From: Mycolicibacterium fallax
GTDB taxonomy: Bacteria; Actinomycetota; Actinomycetes; Mycobacteriales; Mycobacteriaceae
Direction of reading: 5' to 3'
DNA length: 64,000 nucleotides
Assembly (NCBI RefSeq): GCF_010726955.1
Contig: NZ_AP022603.1
Location: forward strand, 1,798,001 to 1,862,000
The notes below the pieces were generated by a model that was not told the origin of the DNA, ran no database searches, and saw only the letters and a program-made list of their open reading frames with translations. A program made the position numbers and the translations under genes. This document shows, one piece after another, positions 54,072 through 63,866 of the stretch (its first letter is position 1; every line of letters begins with the position of its first letter).

Positions 54072-57000
54072 GACGCCGGCTCGCGACGGCGGCCGCGGTA
54101 TTCCTCGATGGTCATCGTCTGCAACCGGGAGTAGGCCCCGTCTGGGTTGTCGACGAATCCGATCGCCTGCACGTAGGGCTCGATGACCTGCACCTTCTGC
54201 AGCGGCGTGACGATCAACAACTGCAGGCCGAGCTTGGCAAAGAGCTCAAGAGCGTAGCGGGTGGAGACGTCCGAGCCACGCCCGAACGCCTCGTCGATGA
54301 CGGCGAACCGGAAATCCCGAGACTTCTCCGCGCCCCACTCCAGGCCGAACTGGTAGGCCAGCGACGCGGCCAGGATGGTGTAGGCCAGCTTCTCCTTCTG
54401 TCCCCCGGACTTGCCGTCGGAATCGCTGTAGTGTTCGCACTCCACATCGGTTTCCAGGTCCCGCTCGGAGGCCGAGAAGACGAACCAGTTTCGGACGTCG
54501 GTGACGTGCCGGGTCCACTTGCGGTCGGTGTCGGCGTAGCCGTCGCGGCCGCGGAATCGTTCGATGATCCGCTTGACGTCAAGGAACCGCTGCTCGGCAT
54601 ACTGGTCGCCGTCGACGGCCAGGCTGTCGTTGGTCAGATTGCGCAGCTCCGAACGGAACTGCACGACATCCTGGTTCGTGGTCGCCAGTGGAACCAGCTT
54701 GATGTAGTGACCGGGGTTGTAGGGCACCGCGCCCAGCGCCTCGTTGATCCGGTCTACCCGCTCGTCGATGACCGACGCCTGCCGGCCCAGCCAGTTGTTG
54801 AAGCCGGCGAGCTCCTGGATCGCGTTCTTGTTGAGCTGGTCTTTGAACTCCTGCTCAAAGCGCGGCAGGTCGTCGGTGGCAACCCGGTTCCGCAGGGCCA
54901 GGAACTCCTGGCGGGCCTCCACGCCGGCGTCCAGGTCCGCGCGCAACTCCGGCCAGCGGCGCAGCACCTCGGCCATCTGCTGGCCCAGGTTCTGGCCGTA
55001 GCCACCGAGCTCACGGGTGAGCTTCTCGATCCGCCGGTGCAGGTCCTCGGACAGTTGATCCTGCGCGGCAGCGCAGTCCGCCGCCCGCGTCGGTCGCTTC
55101 GCACCCAGCCGGGCCTGCAACCCGGGGTAGGACTCACGCGCCGCGGCGCGTTCCCGATCTGGGTGCGCCGCCAGCAGCGCATCGTCGCGATCCTTCTCCG
55201 CCTGGGCCCGCTGCACGGCGGCCTGCAGGGTGGCGAGCCGGCCGGTGAGATCCTTGATCAGCGCGGCCACCGCCTCGGCCTCGGCGGCGTTGCGGTCCAG
55301 CGCGCGGGTGATCTCCTCCAGCCGCGACGAACCGGCCTGCAGCCGAACCCGTTCGGCGTCATGGTCGTTCGCGCGATCAAGCGCCTCCGCAACATCCAGG
55401 TCGATCCAGGCCCGGAAGCCCTCGATGCGCAGCAGCGCATCGAGGCGCTCCTGCAGGCCCGCACGCCCCTGGTCGAGCCGCCGTTCCTCGGCGGCGGCCG
55501 CCGCGTGCTGGGCCTCCAGTTCCTCCAATTCGGCGCGCAGCGCGGCGATCTTGCGTTCGTTGGCCCAGCCGAGCACCCAGCGCCGCGGGTCATCGACGCG
55601 GTGCCGGTCGTCCTTCTCGTGGCGCTCCCCGGAGCGGACCTGCCCCTCGACCGTGACGGCGCGCCGCAGCCCGGAGAACTCGGCGAGGGTGGACGCGCAG
55701 CGGAAGTCGGCGCGTTTGGTCAGTTCGTTGCGCAGGTAGTCGTGGAACGGACCGTCCTTGATCTCGATGCAGTCGGCGAGCAGCAGCCCGTCGTGCGGCG
55801 ACTGCTGCAGCCGGACCTGTTGGCGTGGAACGCGCTCGTAGACCAGTTTCGCGCCGGTGAGTCGACCGCCGCGGCCGCGAAACGTCAGGCGACGGCCGTT
55901 GACCCAGCTCGCGACCGCATCGTAGTGCTGCTGCGGCACCAGCAGCGACAGGGCGAACCCACGCAGTACCCGCTCGGCGGCCCCACGCCACTGTGCCTGT
56001 TCGTCACGCACATCGAGCAGCTCACCGGCATACGGCAGCTCATCGGGCCGCAGTCCCAGCGCGGCACAGAGCTCATCGCGAAGCTCGACCTGCTCCGGCG
56101 GCAGGTTGGAGGTGCGCTGCGCCAGGCTGGCCAGCTCCTCGGTGACCGCGTCACATCGACGCCGGCAGTCCCGGGTGTTTCCGATCGCCTCCGCGGTGGC
56201 GGCGTCGAGGTCGCGTTTCTCGCCGGCCAGCCGTGGCCGCTCGGTGCTCACCAGCGCCGACAGCGCCGCGAAGCCCTCCGCGCCGTCAACCGGCGCGAGC
56301 CCCGCGGCCCCGACCGCGTCGTCGAACCGGGTTCGGTTGTCACGACGGGTGTCGGCCTGCGCACGGGCTTCGCCGGCCAGTCGCTCCAGTTCGCCGATCC
56401 GGTCCCCGCCCGCGGTGGCACGCTCCTCGATGAGCGAGTCGCGCTGCGCGGCCAGGGCACGCTGGTTCGCCTCGGCGGCCTCCAGCTCCTGCAATCCGGC
56501 GCCACCGTCGGTCTGCAGCGCGATGATCTCACCGGCCAGCAGATCCGAACGCAGCTCCGCGATGAACAGCCGCACCGAGGCTCGCTGTCGCTCCAGGGTG
56601 TCCCGGTCTTCCAGCGCCGCATCATATTTCGCGGTCGTCACGGCTATCGGTTCGAGAGCCTCGAGCTGTTCGCGGGCACGCTTGACCGCGTCGTGGGCCT
56701 TGGTCAGATCGTCGAAGTGCGCGATGATGTCGCGAACCCGGTCGCCGGCGTCGCTGGGCTCCAGCATGTGGTCGCGGACGAAGTCGTTGAGGTTGCCCAC
56801 CGACTTCATCGAAACGGTCTGGTGGAACAACTCCAGGGCCTGTTCGGAACGGATCCCGAGCAGCCGTCGCAACGACGTCGCGTACTTGGGGAACTCGTCG
56901 AAAAGTTCTGCGCCGCCGGCGCGCAGCCGCCTACGCAGATCGCGCAGGTCGGTGCCGAAGTCGGCGAAGTCGGTGGCGATCGACAGTGCCTTCGGCGCGG

Positions 57001-57466
57001 TGACGAAGAACCGGTACGGCTGGCCGGTGGTTTCGCGCTGCTGAAACACCTGCGCCAGCGTCACGGTCTCGTCGTATCCGGAGTTGACGAAGACGCCCAG
57101 CACCACCGAGTAACTGCGGGCGTTCTCCCGCAGGCCCTTGGCTCGGGATTTCCCGGTGGCCTCGTTGCGCTCGGATTTGTAATGCCCCTCCACGTAGGAG
57201 CGAAGCGTGCGCTCCTTGGCATCGGCGCCGGCGGCCTTGTTGTAGGCCGCCTTGTGGCTGGGCACCAGCAGCGTGGTGAGCGCGTCGACGATGGTCGATT
57301 TTCCGGAGCCGATGTCTCCGGTGAGCAGCGCGGTGTCCGCCCCGGGACTGAACCGCCACACGTGCTTGTCGAAGGTGCCCCAGTTGTGCACCTCCACGTA
57401 CTGCAGCCGGTAACCGGCCCGCGGTGAGCTGCCGAGTTCGACCGCGCTGAACAGTCCCTCAGTCAT
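54068..57466 (-). CDS. jetC: Wadjet system SMC-like ATPase JetC
   Basis: 1132 aa from the ATG at 57466. Walker A LTGDIGSGKSTIVDAL (about 48-63), long coiled-coil arms with a central hinge-like part, ABC signature SGGQKEKLAYTILAASLA, and Walker B FAVIDEAFGRGSD near the end. JetC is the MukB-like loop-extruding motor of Wadjet. Overlaps jetB by 8 bp and jetD by 4 bp. Confidence 0.95.
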   Translation of the reverse strand: MTEGLFSAVELGSSPRAGYRLQYVEVHNWGTFDKHVWRFSPGADTALLTGDIGSGKSTIVDALTTLLVPSHKAAYNKAAGADAKERTLRSYVEGHYKSERNEATGKSRAKGLRENARSYSVVLGVFVNSGYDETVTLAQVFQQRETTGQPYRFFVTAPKALSIATDFADFGTDLRDLRRRLRAGGAELFDEFPKYATSLRRLLGIRSEQALELFHQTVSMKSVGNLNDFVRDHMLEPSDAGDRVRDIIAHFDDLTKAHDAVKRAREQLEALEPIAVTTAKYDAALEDRDTLERQRASVRLFIAELRSDLLAGEIIALQTDGGAGLQELEAAEANQRALAAQRDSLIEERATAGGDRIGELERLAGEARAQADTRRDNRTRFDDAVGAAGLAPVDGAEGFAALSALVSTERPRLAGEKRDLDAATAEAIGNTRDCRRRCDAVTEELASLAQRTSNLPPEQVELRDELCAALGLRPDELPYAGELLDVRDEQAQWRGAAERVLRGFALSLLVPQQHYDAVASWVNGRRLTFRGRGGRLTGAKLVYERVPRQQVRLQQSPHDGLLLADCIEIKDGPFHDYLRNELTKRADFRCASTLAEFSGLRRAVTVEGQVRSGERHEKDDRHRVDDPRRWVLGWANERKIAALRAELEELEAQHAAAAAEERRLDQGRAGLQERLDALLRIEGFRAWIDLDVAEALDRANDHDAERVRLQAGSSRLEEITRALDRNAAEAEAVAALIKDLTGRLATLQAAVQRAQAEKDRDDALLAAHPDRERAAARESYPGLQARLGAKRPTRAADCAAAQDQLSEDLHRRIEKLTRELGGYGQNLGQQMAEVLRRWPELRADLDAGVEARQEFLALRNRVATDDLPRFEQEFKDQLNKNAIQELAGFNNWLGRQASVIDERVDRINEALGAVPYNPGHYIKLVPLATTNQDVVQFRSELRNLTNDSLAVDGDQYAEQRFLDVKRIIERFRGRDGYADTDRKWTRHVTDVRNWFVFSASERDLETDVECEHYSDSDGKSGGQKEKLAYTILAASLAYQFGLEWGAEKSRDFRFAVIDEAFGRGSDVSTRYALELFAKLGLQLLIVTPLQKVQVIEPYVQAIGFVDNPDGAYSRLQTMTIEEYRGRRREPAS

Positions 57467-58037
57467 CGGTGGCCACCTGTCCGGCGTACTGGCGCAGCTT
57501 GGCCGCGAAGTCCGACAGGGTTTGGGCGTCGACGTAGGCCTTGAGGATCCGGCGCACCTCCCACTGGTCGCGCTGATTGCGCAACTGCCGCAGGAAGCCC
57601 AGTTCCGCGGCCTTGCGGATAGTCGTCTCGGCCTGGTCGACGACGCGGGCATCGTTGGTGGAGTCGGCCTGGAACAGTCTCAGCATCTCCACCATCTGAT
57701 CGGTGCTGAGCACCAACCGGCCCTCCCCGCCGCCGGTTTCGAACTCGACGAGCCGCTTGCGCAGCAACACCAGCAGCAGGCTGACGTTGTAGGTCAGCGC
57801 CCGCCGCCGAACCAGACGCGGCAGCGCCTCCTCGCCCTCGGAATCCGGGCGAGATCGCAGGTAGGCATATCCCTCGACGTCGTCGATCACCACGTCAACG
57901 CCGATCGCGGCGAAATGATCCCGGACCCCGGCACCGGAGCGGTCCAGCGTCTGCCAGCTGTCCTCGTCGGAATCGCGATAGACCACGCCCTGCATCAGCC
58001 GGATGATCGCTCCGGCGACGGCATGTTCGGTACTCAT
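57459..58037 (-). CDS. jetB: Wadjet system protein JetB
   Basis: 192 aa, DUF4194/MukE-like. Winged-helix features AGAIIRLMQGVVYRDSDED at the start, then YAYLRSRPDSEGEEALPRLV and LTYNVSLLLVLLRKRLVEFE. Structural partner that links JetA to the SMC arms. Overlaps jetA by 4 bp. Confidence 0.92.
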   Translation of the reverse strand: MSTEHAVAGAIIRLMQGVVYRDSDEDSWQTLDRSGAGVRDHFAAIGVDVVIDDVEGYAYLRSRPDSEGEEALPRLVRRRALTYNVSLLLVLLRKRLVEFETGGGEGRLVLSTDQMVEMLRLFQADSTNDARVVDQAETTIRKAAELGFLRQLRNQRDQWEVRRILKAYVDAQTLSDFAAKLRQYAGQVATDD

Positions 58038-59458
58038 CGTCGTCGCACCGTCACCCTCGGCAGTGTCGCCCGCCGCAGAATGCTGCGATCGCTCGGATCG
58101 GCGTACTCCAACACGGTTTCCTCGGCATCGTCCATCTCGACGGTCAGGTCCTCGTCGTCCAGCGCAAGATAGCCGACGATCTCCGCGGCGCCCTGCTCGA
58201 TGGGATGCACCACCAGCACATCGGACAGCAGCGCCGAGGTGTTTTCCGGCAGGGTCGCCCGGATGGCATCGGCCAGCCGCGCCGAGTCAATGTAGGTCTG
58301 GGCGAACAGCAGTCCGGTGTCGGCGTCCTCGGTCGCGGCGGTCACCGCACTTTCCACGGCGACGGCCACCGGCATCTGATAGAGCGGACGTTCGAACGGC
58401 AGCGCGATGTCCAGCCCCGGCTCGTCAACCAACAGGCCGAAGTCGGGCGGGCGGGCGCGCGCGTCGAGCGCCGCGGCCTCGACCGCTCGGACCAACTCCA
58501 GCACCCGGCGGTTCTCCAGCCACACCTGGTCGTCGAGAAACCGGCGCAGTTGCTCGGAGATCTGGCGGACGGTGCGCTGAGCGCGGTCGGCTGCCTCCGA
58601 CCAGTCGTGGTGGATGCCCCGGATGCGCGAGTCCGCGTCGATGGTGTCCAGCGCGGACACCTTCACCAGCAGGTCGGTCAGCTCACCCTGGCGAGCCTCG
58701 GAGAGCAGGAAGTCGTAAAACGCCTGGAAACTGCGGCCCTGGTCGGATCCCGCGATCTGCGAGCGGCTGCCAACGAGGTCGGCCAGCAACTCGCCCTTGG
58801 ACCCGTCCCAGGCGGCGATCTTCTCCCGAGCGGCCCGGTCCAGCTGCCGGAAGTTCTCCTCCACCTCGCGGAAGTCCGACAGCAGCTCGCGGGCAGTGGA
58901 CGACAGCTGCTGGTAGCGATCCCGGATGCCGGTGGGATCCAACACGGCCAGGTCGCCGGCCTGCACGTCGGCGATCTCAGCGTCGATCTCGGCGCGCCGA
59001 CGACGTAGTTCGGCCAGCCGGACCTCCGGCTCGATCTCGGTACCGTGCACGATCTGGCGCAGCAACTCCACGACGATGTGCAGCCGGGATTCGGTGCCGA
59101 CGAACGCCCGGCCGCGCAGCCCGGTCACCCAGGCGTAGGCCTTCTCGAAGGCCGGAGTCACCTCGTAGTGCACCTCGTCGTCGCCGGGTGGGTAGAACCG
59201 GCGCAGGTAGCCCGCATCCGTGGCGGCCCAGTCCTCCAGGTAGCCGCGCGGCTCCTTGGGGTAGCGGACCTCCTCGGCGTTCAGCGCGTAGAGCAGATCA
59301 TCGAGGGCGTCGGCGACCGCGCCGGCGGCGCAGGCCCCGCGATTGCCCTCCACGAAGAACTCCCCGAGGAAGGACAGGATCAGCGGGGCATTGCCGGCGC
59401 GCAGCAATCGCCAGGCGGGATGGTTCTCCCGCAGTGCCGTGATGCCCTGATAATCCAC
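58034..59458 (-). CDS. jetA: Wadjet system kleisin JetA
   Basis: 474 aa from a GTG, DUF3375/MukF-like kleisin. Opens with ITALRENHPAWRLLRAGNAP and FLGEFFVEG, typical of the family, followed by helical and coiled-coil regions and the C-terminal winged helix (EIVGYLALDDEDLTVEMDD). First gene of the jetABCD operon; it starts 49 bp after the stop of a TetR gene on the same strand, so its promoter is either in that gap or shared. Confidence 0.92.
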   Translation of the reverse strand: MDYQGITALRENHPAWRLLRAGNAPLILSFLGEFFVEGNRGACAAGAVADALDDLLYALNAEEVRYPKEPRGYLEDWAATDAGYLRRFYPPGDDEVHYEVTPAFEKAYAWVTGLRGRAFVGTESRLHIVVELLRQIVHGTEIEPEVRLAELRRRRAEIDAEIADVQAGDLAVLDPTGIRDRYQQLSSTARELLSDFREVEENFRQLDRAAREKIAAWDGSKGELLADLVGSRSQIAGSDQGRSFQAFYDFLLSEARQGELTDLLVKVSALDTIDADSRIRGIHHDWSEAADRAQRTVRQISEQLRRFLDDQVWLENRRVLELVRAVEAAALDARARPPDFGLLVDEPGLDIALPFERPLYQMPVAVAVESAVTAATEDADTGLLFAQTYIDSARLADAIRATLPENTSALLSDVLVVHPIEQGAAEIVGYLALDDEDLTVEMDDAEETVLEYADPSDRSILRRATLPRVTVRRR

Positions 59459-59507
59459 CCCGTCAGGGTAAGCACGCCCTCCGACATTCAGCCGCGGCAG
59501 CCCGCGC

Positions 59508-60173
59508 TCACCCCGGCCCGGCCGGCTCCCACATCTGCATCACCCGGTCCAGGGTGGTGTCGGCCAGCGCCGCCACCGGCAACCCGTCCTGGTCCGGTCG
59601 CGCCCGCATGCCGTCGAGCAGCATCTCGACGTACCGGCGCCACAGCTGCGAATCGACCTCACCGGCGAACTCGCTGACCGTGCCGGCCAGCAGCGCGAAG
59701 ATCGGCAGGTCCGTCGAGCTCACCCCGTCGCGCAGATGCCCGTCGGCCTGTGCCCGGGCGACCAGTTGCTGCAGCAGCGGCACCAGCCGGTCCCGGGCCT
59801 CGCGGACCCGCTCCCCGCCGTAGGCCTTGCTGAAGACGATCTCGCGCATCGCGCGATCGGTCGCGGTCTTCTCGCACATCTGCCGAACGTAGAATTCGAA
59901 GCCCAGCCACGAATCCTCCAGGCGCAACGCCGATTCCGCCAACCCCGTCAGCATGCCGAGACCGTCGGCGTAGATCTCCTCGATCAGCTGCTCCTTGCCG
60001 GGGAAGCGCCGGTACACCGTGCCCACCCCGACACCTGCGTGCCTGGCCACGTCGTTGAGGTTCGGCTCCAACCCCTTGGCCGCGAACAGTTCCTGGGCCG
60101 CGTCGATGATCCGCCGCCGATTGAGCTCGGCGTCCCGGCGCAGCGGGCGCCCGGCGGTCGGACAGCTGTTCAT
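59508..60173 (-). CDS. TetR family regulator of the mmpS-mmpL pair
   Basis: 221 aa from the ATG at 60173. N-terminal HTH: IIDAAQELFAAKGLEPNLND, then VARHAGVGVGTVYRRFPGKE. Divergent from mmpS with a 128-bp gap, the arrangement usual for TetR proteins that repress MmpL exporters. Downstream on the same strand is jetA. Confidence 0.9.
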   Translation of the reverse strand: MNSCPTAGRPLRRDAELNRRRIIDAAQELFAAKGLEPNLNDVARHAGVGVGTVYRRFPGKEQLIEEIYADGLGMLTGLAESALRLEDSWLGFEFYVRQMCEKTATDRAMREIVFSKAYGGERVREARDRLVPLLQQLVARAQADGHLRDGVSSTDLPIFALLAGTVSEFAGEVDSQLWRRYVEMLLDGMRARPDQDGLPVAALADTTLDRVMQMWEPAGPG

Positions 60174-60208
60174 CGCGCCGAGTGTAATGGCCATGACACC
60201 GAAGGGGA

Positions 60209-60237
60209 TTGACTTGATCCACTTAGCCCCGATAACT
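60209..60237 (+). promoter_or_regulatory. Predicted promoter of mmpS-mmpL
   Basis: TTGACT (60209-60214) and ATAACT (60232-60237) are 17 bp apart. ACTTGA occurs in both boxes (60212 and 60235), so the repeat may also be the operator for the divergent TetR. Confidence 0.45.
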
Positions 60238-60301
60238 TGACCCGAGAACATCGCGCACGGGCGAGCATCCCGCGGACCAGGAACCCTGAAAGGCAGATGA
60301 A

Positions 60302-60727
60302 TTGATCAGGCTGATCCGTCGGGCGTGGCTGCCCATCCTGATTCTCGTCGCCGCCTCCGCCGGTGCGCTGGTGGTGTCGAACGTGCGCACGGTTTTCGGC
60401 GCCCATCCGGTGATCATCACCGACATCACCTCTGACAACGCCGAAGACTTCAACCCGACCGTCGTGATCTACGAGATCTACGGCTCGGGCAACACCGCCG
60501 TCATCAACTACATGGACCTCGAGGGCAAGCCGCAGCGCGCCGAAGACGTGCCGTTGCCGTGGACGCTGCGGCTGGAGACCACCCTGCCCTCGGTGCAGCC
60601 CAACATCATGGCCCAGACCGACGGCGACAGCATCAGCTGCCGCGTGACCGTCGACGACGTGGTCAAAGACGAGAGGACGGCCACCGGAGTGACTGCCCAG
60701 ACCTTCTGCTACGTCAAGGCGGCGTGA
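60302..60727 (+). CDS. mmpS: MmpS family membrane protein
   Basis: 141 aa with a TTG start, preceded by GAAAGG. One N-terminal membrane helix ([17 protein letters not shown]), then the beta-sandwich domain with [18 protein letters not shown] and a Cys pair (SCRVTV and TFCYVK) that may form a disulfide. MmpS proteins assist MmpL exporters on the outer face. Stop overlaps mmpL (GTGA). Confidence 0.92.
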   Translation: MIRLIRRAWLPILILVAASAGALVVSNVRTVFGAHPVIITDITSDNAEDFNPTVVIYEIYGSGNTAVINYMDLEGKPQRAEDVPLPWTLRLETTLPSVQPNIMAQTDGDSISCRVTVDDVVKDERTATGVTAQTFCYVKAA

Positions 60728-63639
60728 GCGTGTCCACCGACGACACCGCGACCGCTCCGGCCGCTAAGGCAAAGGGACAGCCGCACCCCAAGGGGCACGG
60801 CGGCATCGCACGCTTCATCCGGATCTTCGCGGTTCCGATCATCCTGGCGTGGATCGTCATCGTCGCGGTGCTGAACACCGTTGTCCCGCAGCTCAACGTC
60901 GTCAGCGAGCTGCGCGCGGTGTCGATGAACCCCAACGACGCGCCGTCGATGATCGCGGTCAAGGAAGTCGGCAAGGTCTTCCAGGAGTACGACACCAGCA
61001 GTTCGGTGATGGTCGTGCTCGAGGGCGAGCAGCCGCTGGGCTTCGAGGCCCACGAGTTCTACGACGAGATGGTCCGAGACCTGCGCGCCGACACCGCCCA
61101 CGTGCAGCACGTCCAGGACTTCTGGGGTGACACCCTGACCGCCAAGGGCGCCCAGAGCCGCGACGGCAAGGCCGCCTACGTGCAGGTCTACATCGCCGGC
61201 GACCAGGGTGAGGCGCTGGCCAACGAATCCGTCGACGCGGTGCGCACGATCGCCACCGATCGGCCCACTCCCGACGGCGTCAAGGCCTATGTCACCGGGT
61301 CCGCCGCGGCCAGCACCGACCAGCGCCTGGTCGGCGACCGCAGCATGCACGTGATCGAGGGGGTGACCTTCCTGGTCATCACCGTCATGCTGCTGATGGT
61401 CTACCGGTCCATCGTCACCACCGCGATCGTGCTGGCCATGGTGGTCCTCGAGCTCGCCGGCGCCCGGGGCGCGATCGCCTTTCTCGGCTATCACGAGTTC
61501 TTCGGCCTGACGACGTTCGCGACGAACCTGTTGATCACCCTGGCCATCGCCGCGGCAACCGACTACGCGATCTTCCTGATAGGCCGATATCAGGAGGGCC
61601 GCCGCAACGGCTTGGACAAGGAATCGGCCTACTACGACATGTATCACGGCACCGCGCACGTGGTGCTGGCCTCCGGCCTGACGATCGCCGGTGCGACGTT
61701 CTGCCTGCACTTCACCCGGCTGCCCTACTTCCAGACCATGGGCATCCCGCTGTCGATCGGCATGCTGGTCGTGCTCACCATGGCCCTGACGCTGGGGCCC
61801 GCGGTGATCTCGGTCGTGACGCGGTTCGGCAAGATCCTGGAATCCAAGCGCCAGCACAAGGCGCACGGCTGGCACAAGGTCGGCACCGCCACCGTGCGCT
61901 GGCCGGGGGCCATCCTGGTCACCGCCGTGGCGCTCTCGCTGATCGGCCTGCTCACCCTGCCCGGCTATCACACCAGCTACGACGATCGCATCTATCTGCC
62001 CGAGGACACCCCGGCCAACGTCGGCTACGACGCCGCGTTCCGGCACTTCTCCGAGGCCAAGATGAACCCCGACCTGATGATGATCGAGACCGACCGCGAT
62101 CTGCGGAACCCGGCCGACTTCCTGGTCATCGACAAGATCGCCAAGGCCCTGCGCAACGTGCACGGGATCGCCCAGGTGCAGACCATCACCCGGCCCGACG
62201 GCGAGCCGATCAAGCACTCGACTATCCCCTACGTGGTGGGCCAGAGCGGCAGCGCGCAGATCATGAACAACGACTACGCGCAGGCCAACCTGGAGAACAT
62301 CCGCAGTCAGATCGACGATCTGCAGGACAGCATCGACGCGATGACCGAGATGATGAGCATCCAGACCAAGCTGGCCGAGGTGTCCCAGCGGATGGCCGAC
62401 AAGATGCAGACCACCTCCGACCACATGGGTGACACCCGCGATCATCTCGCCGACTTCGACGATCAGTTCCGGCCGCTGCGCAACTACCTGTACTGGGAGC
62501 CGCACTGCTTCGACATCCCGGTCTGCTGGTCGATGCGGGCGGTGTTCGAGAGCATCGACGGCATCGCGATCATGAGCGACGATTTCGAGGACCTGGTCCC
62601 CGAGATGCACCGGATGGCCGAACTGATGCCGCAGATGGTCGCGGTGATGCCGGCCCAGATCAAATCGCTGAAGAACCAGAAGAAGACCCTGCAGACCCAG
62701 TACCAGATCCAGAAGGCACAGCAGGATCAGGCGATGGCGATGCAGGACAACGCCACCGCGATGGGTGAGGCGTTCGACACCGCCAAGAACGACGACTCGT
62801 TCTACCTGCCGCCGGAGGCCTTCGAGACCGAGGACTTCAAGCGGGGCATCAAGCTGTTCATGTCCCCCGACGGTCATGCCGTGCGGTTCACCATCATTCA
62901 CCAGGGCGACCCGCTGACCCCGGAGGGCATTGCCCGCATCGAGCCGCTGAAGGTCGCCGCGACCGATGCCATCAAGGGCACCCCGTTCGAGGGCGCCAAG
63001 ATCTACCTCGGCGGTAGTTCGGCCACCTTCAACGACATTCAGCTCGGCGCGGACTACGACCTGCTGGCCGTCGCGGCGGCCGCTCTGGTGCTGATCTTCA
63101 TCATCATGCTGGTGCTGACCCGCGCCGTGGTGGCCGCGGCGGTGATCGTCGGCACGGTGGCGCTCAGCCTGGCCTCGGCGTTCGGCCTGTCGGTGCTGCT
63201 GTGGCAGCACATCATCGGTATCCCGTTGCAGTGGATGGTGCTGCCGATGTCGGTCATTGTGCTGCTGGCCGTCGGCGCGGACTACAACCTGCTGCTGGTC
63301 TCCCGGATCAAGGAGGAGGTCGGTGCCGGGATCAACACCGGCATCATCCGCGCCATGGTCGGCACCGGCTCGGTGGTGACGGCGGCCGGCATGGTGTTCG
63401 CCTTCACCATGATCGGGATGTCGGTCAGCCAGCTGATCACCATCGGCCAGGTCGGTACGACGATCGGGCTGGGCCTGCTGTTCGACACCCTGGTGGTGCG
63501 CTCGCTGATGACCCCCTCCATCGCCGCCCTGCTCGGGCGCTGGTTCTGGTGGCCGCAGCATGTGCGCCAGCGTCCGGTGCCCCAGCCCTGGCCCAAGCCC
63601 AAGGCTGAGCCGGAGCCGGAGCCCGAGCTGGTTTCCTGA
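60724..63639 (+). CDS. mmpL: MmpL family RND transporter
   Basis: 971 aa from GTG. Two RND halves with 12 membrane helices. Proton-relay motifs [17 protein letters not shown] in the first half and [17 protein letters not shown] in the second. Between residues about 490 and 760 is a helical region ([40 protein letters not shown]) forming a coiled coil. C-terminus is short and Pro/Glu-rich. Exports lipids or siderophores across the membrane; specific cargo unknown. Confidence 0.95.
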   Translation: MSVSTDDTATAPAAKAKGQPHPKGHGGIARFIRIFAVPIILAWIVIVAVLNTVVPQLNVVSELRAVSMNPNDAPSMIAVKEVGKVFQEYDTSSSVMVVLEGEQPLGFEAHEFYDEMVRDLRADTAHVQHVQDFWGDTLTAKGAQSRDGKAAYVQVYIAGDQGEALANESVDAVRTIATDRPTPDGVKAYVTGSAAASTDQRLVGDRSMHVIEGVTFLVITVMLLMVYRSIVTTAIVLAMVVLELAGARGAIAFLGYHEFFGLTTFATNLLITLAIAAATDYAIFLIGRYQEGRRNGLDKESAYYDMYHGTAHVVLASGLTIAGATFCLHFTRLPYFQTMGIPLSIGMLVVLTMALTLGPAVISVVTRFGKILESKRQHKAHGWHKVGTATVRWPGAILVTAVALSLIGLLTLPGYHTSYDDRIYLPEDTPANVGYDAAFRHFSEAKMNPDLMMIETDRDLRNPADFLVIDKIAKALRNVHGIAQVQTITRPDGEPIKHSTIPYVVGQSGSAQIMNNDYAQANLENIRSQIDDLQDSIDAMTEMMSIQTKLAEVSQRMADKMQTTSDHMGDTRDHLADFDDQFRPLRNYLYWEPHCFDIPVCWSMRAVFESIDGIAIMSDDFEDLVPEMHRMAELMPQMVAVMPAQIKSLKNQKKTLQTQYQIQKAQQDQAMAMQDNATAMGEAFDTAKNDDSFYLPPEAFETEDFKRGIKLFMSPDGHAVRFTIIHQGDPLTPEGIARIEPLKVAATDAIKGTPFEGAKIYLGGSSATFNDIQLGADYDLLAVAAAALVLIFIIMLVLTRAVVAAAVIVGTVALSLASAFGLSVLLWQHIIGIPLQWMVLPMSVIVLLAVGADYNLLLVSRIKEEVGAGINTGIIRAMVGTGSVVTAAGMVFAFTMIGMSVSQLITIGQVGTTIGLGLLFDTLVVRSLMTPSIAALLGRWFWWPQHVRQRPVPQPWPKPKAEPEPEPELVS

Positions 63640-63650
63640 CGTCCGACGGC

Positions 63651-63698
63651 TGCCCCGGTAGTTGCCTGCCCCGGTAGTTGCCTGCGGCGGTAGTTGCC
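63651..63698. repeat. 16-bp tandem repeat, three units
   Basis: TGCCCCGGTAGTTGCC at 63651-63666 and 63667-63682 (identical), and TGCGGCGGTAGTTGCC at 63683-63698 (two changes). It lies between mmpL and locus C of the palindromic repeats and abuts them. Confidence 0.8.
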
Positions 63699-63831
63699 GC
63701 CAGCGCTCAGATGTGTACACGTTTTTCGGCGTGTCGCGTACCGGGCTGCGCGCTGGGCCAACAGCCCTGCCGCCAGCGCTCAGTTGCGTACACGATTTTC
63801 GGCGCGTCGCGTACCAGGGTGCGCGCTGGGC
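63699..63831. repeat. Paired 60-bp palindromic repeats, locus C
   Basis: Two units (63699-63758 and 63772-63831), period 73 bp, in opposite orientation to loci A and B: the complement of unit 1 contains GGTACGCGACACGCCG and GTGTACACATCTGAGCGCT. Ends are GCCAGCGCTCAG and GCGCGCTGGGC. Both units lie between mmpL and a convergent gene. Confidence 0.85.
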
Positions 63832-63866
63832 AGTGAGCGGCCCGGCACCCGCGGCACCCGCGGCCC

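Noticed and set aside
53966..57427. Plus-strand open frame of 1153 codons opposite jetC/jetD
   Set aside because: Antisense frame without any domain; the minus strand has the full JetC and JetD motifs.
60709..63720. Minus-strand open frame of about 1000 codons opposite mmpL
   Set aside because: His/Asp/Arg/Gly-rich antisense noise; MmpL motifs are on the plus strand.
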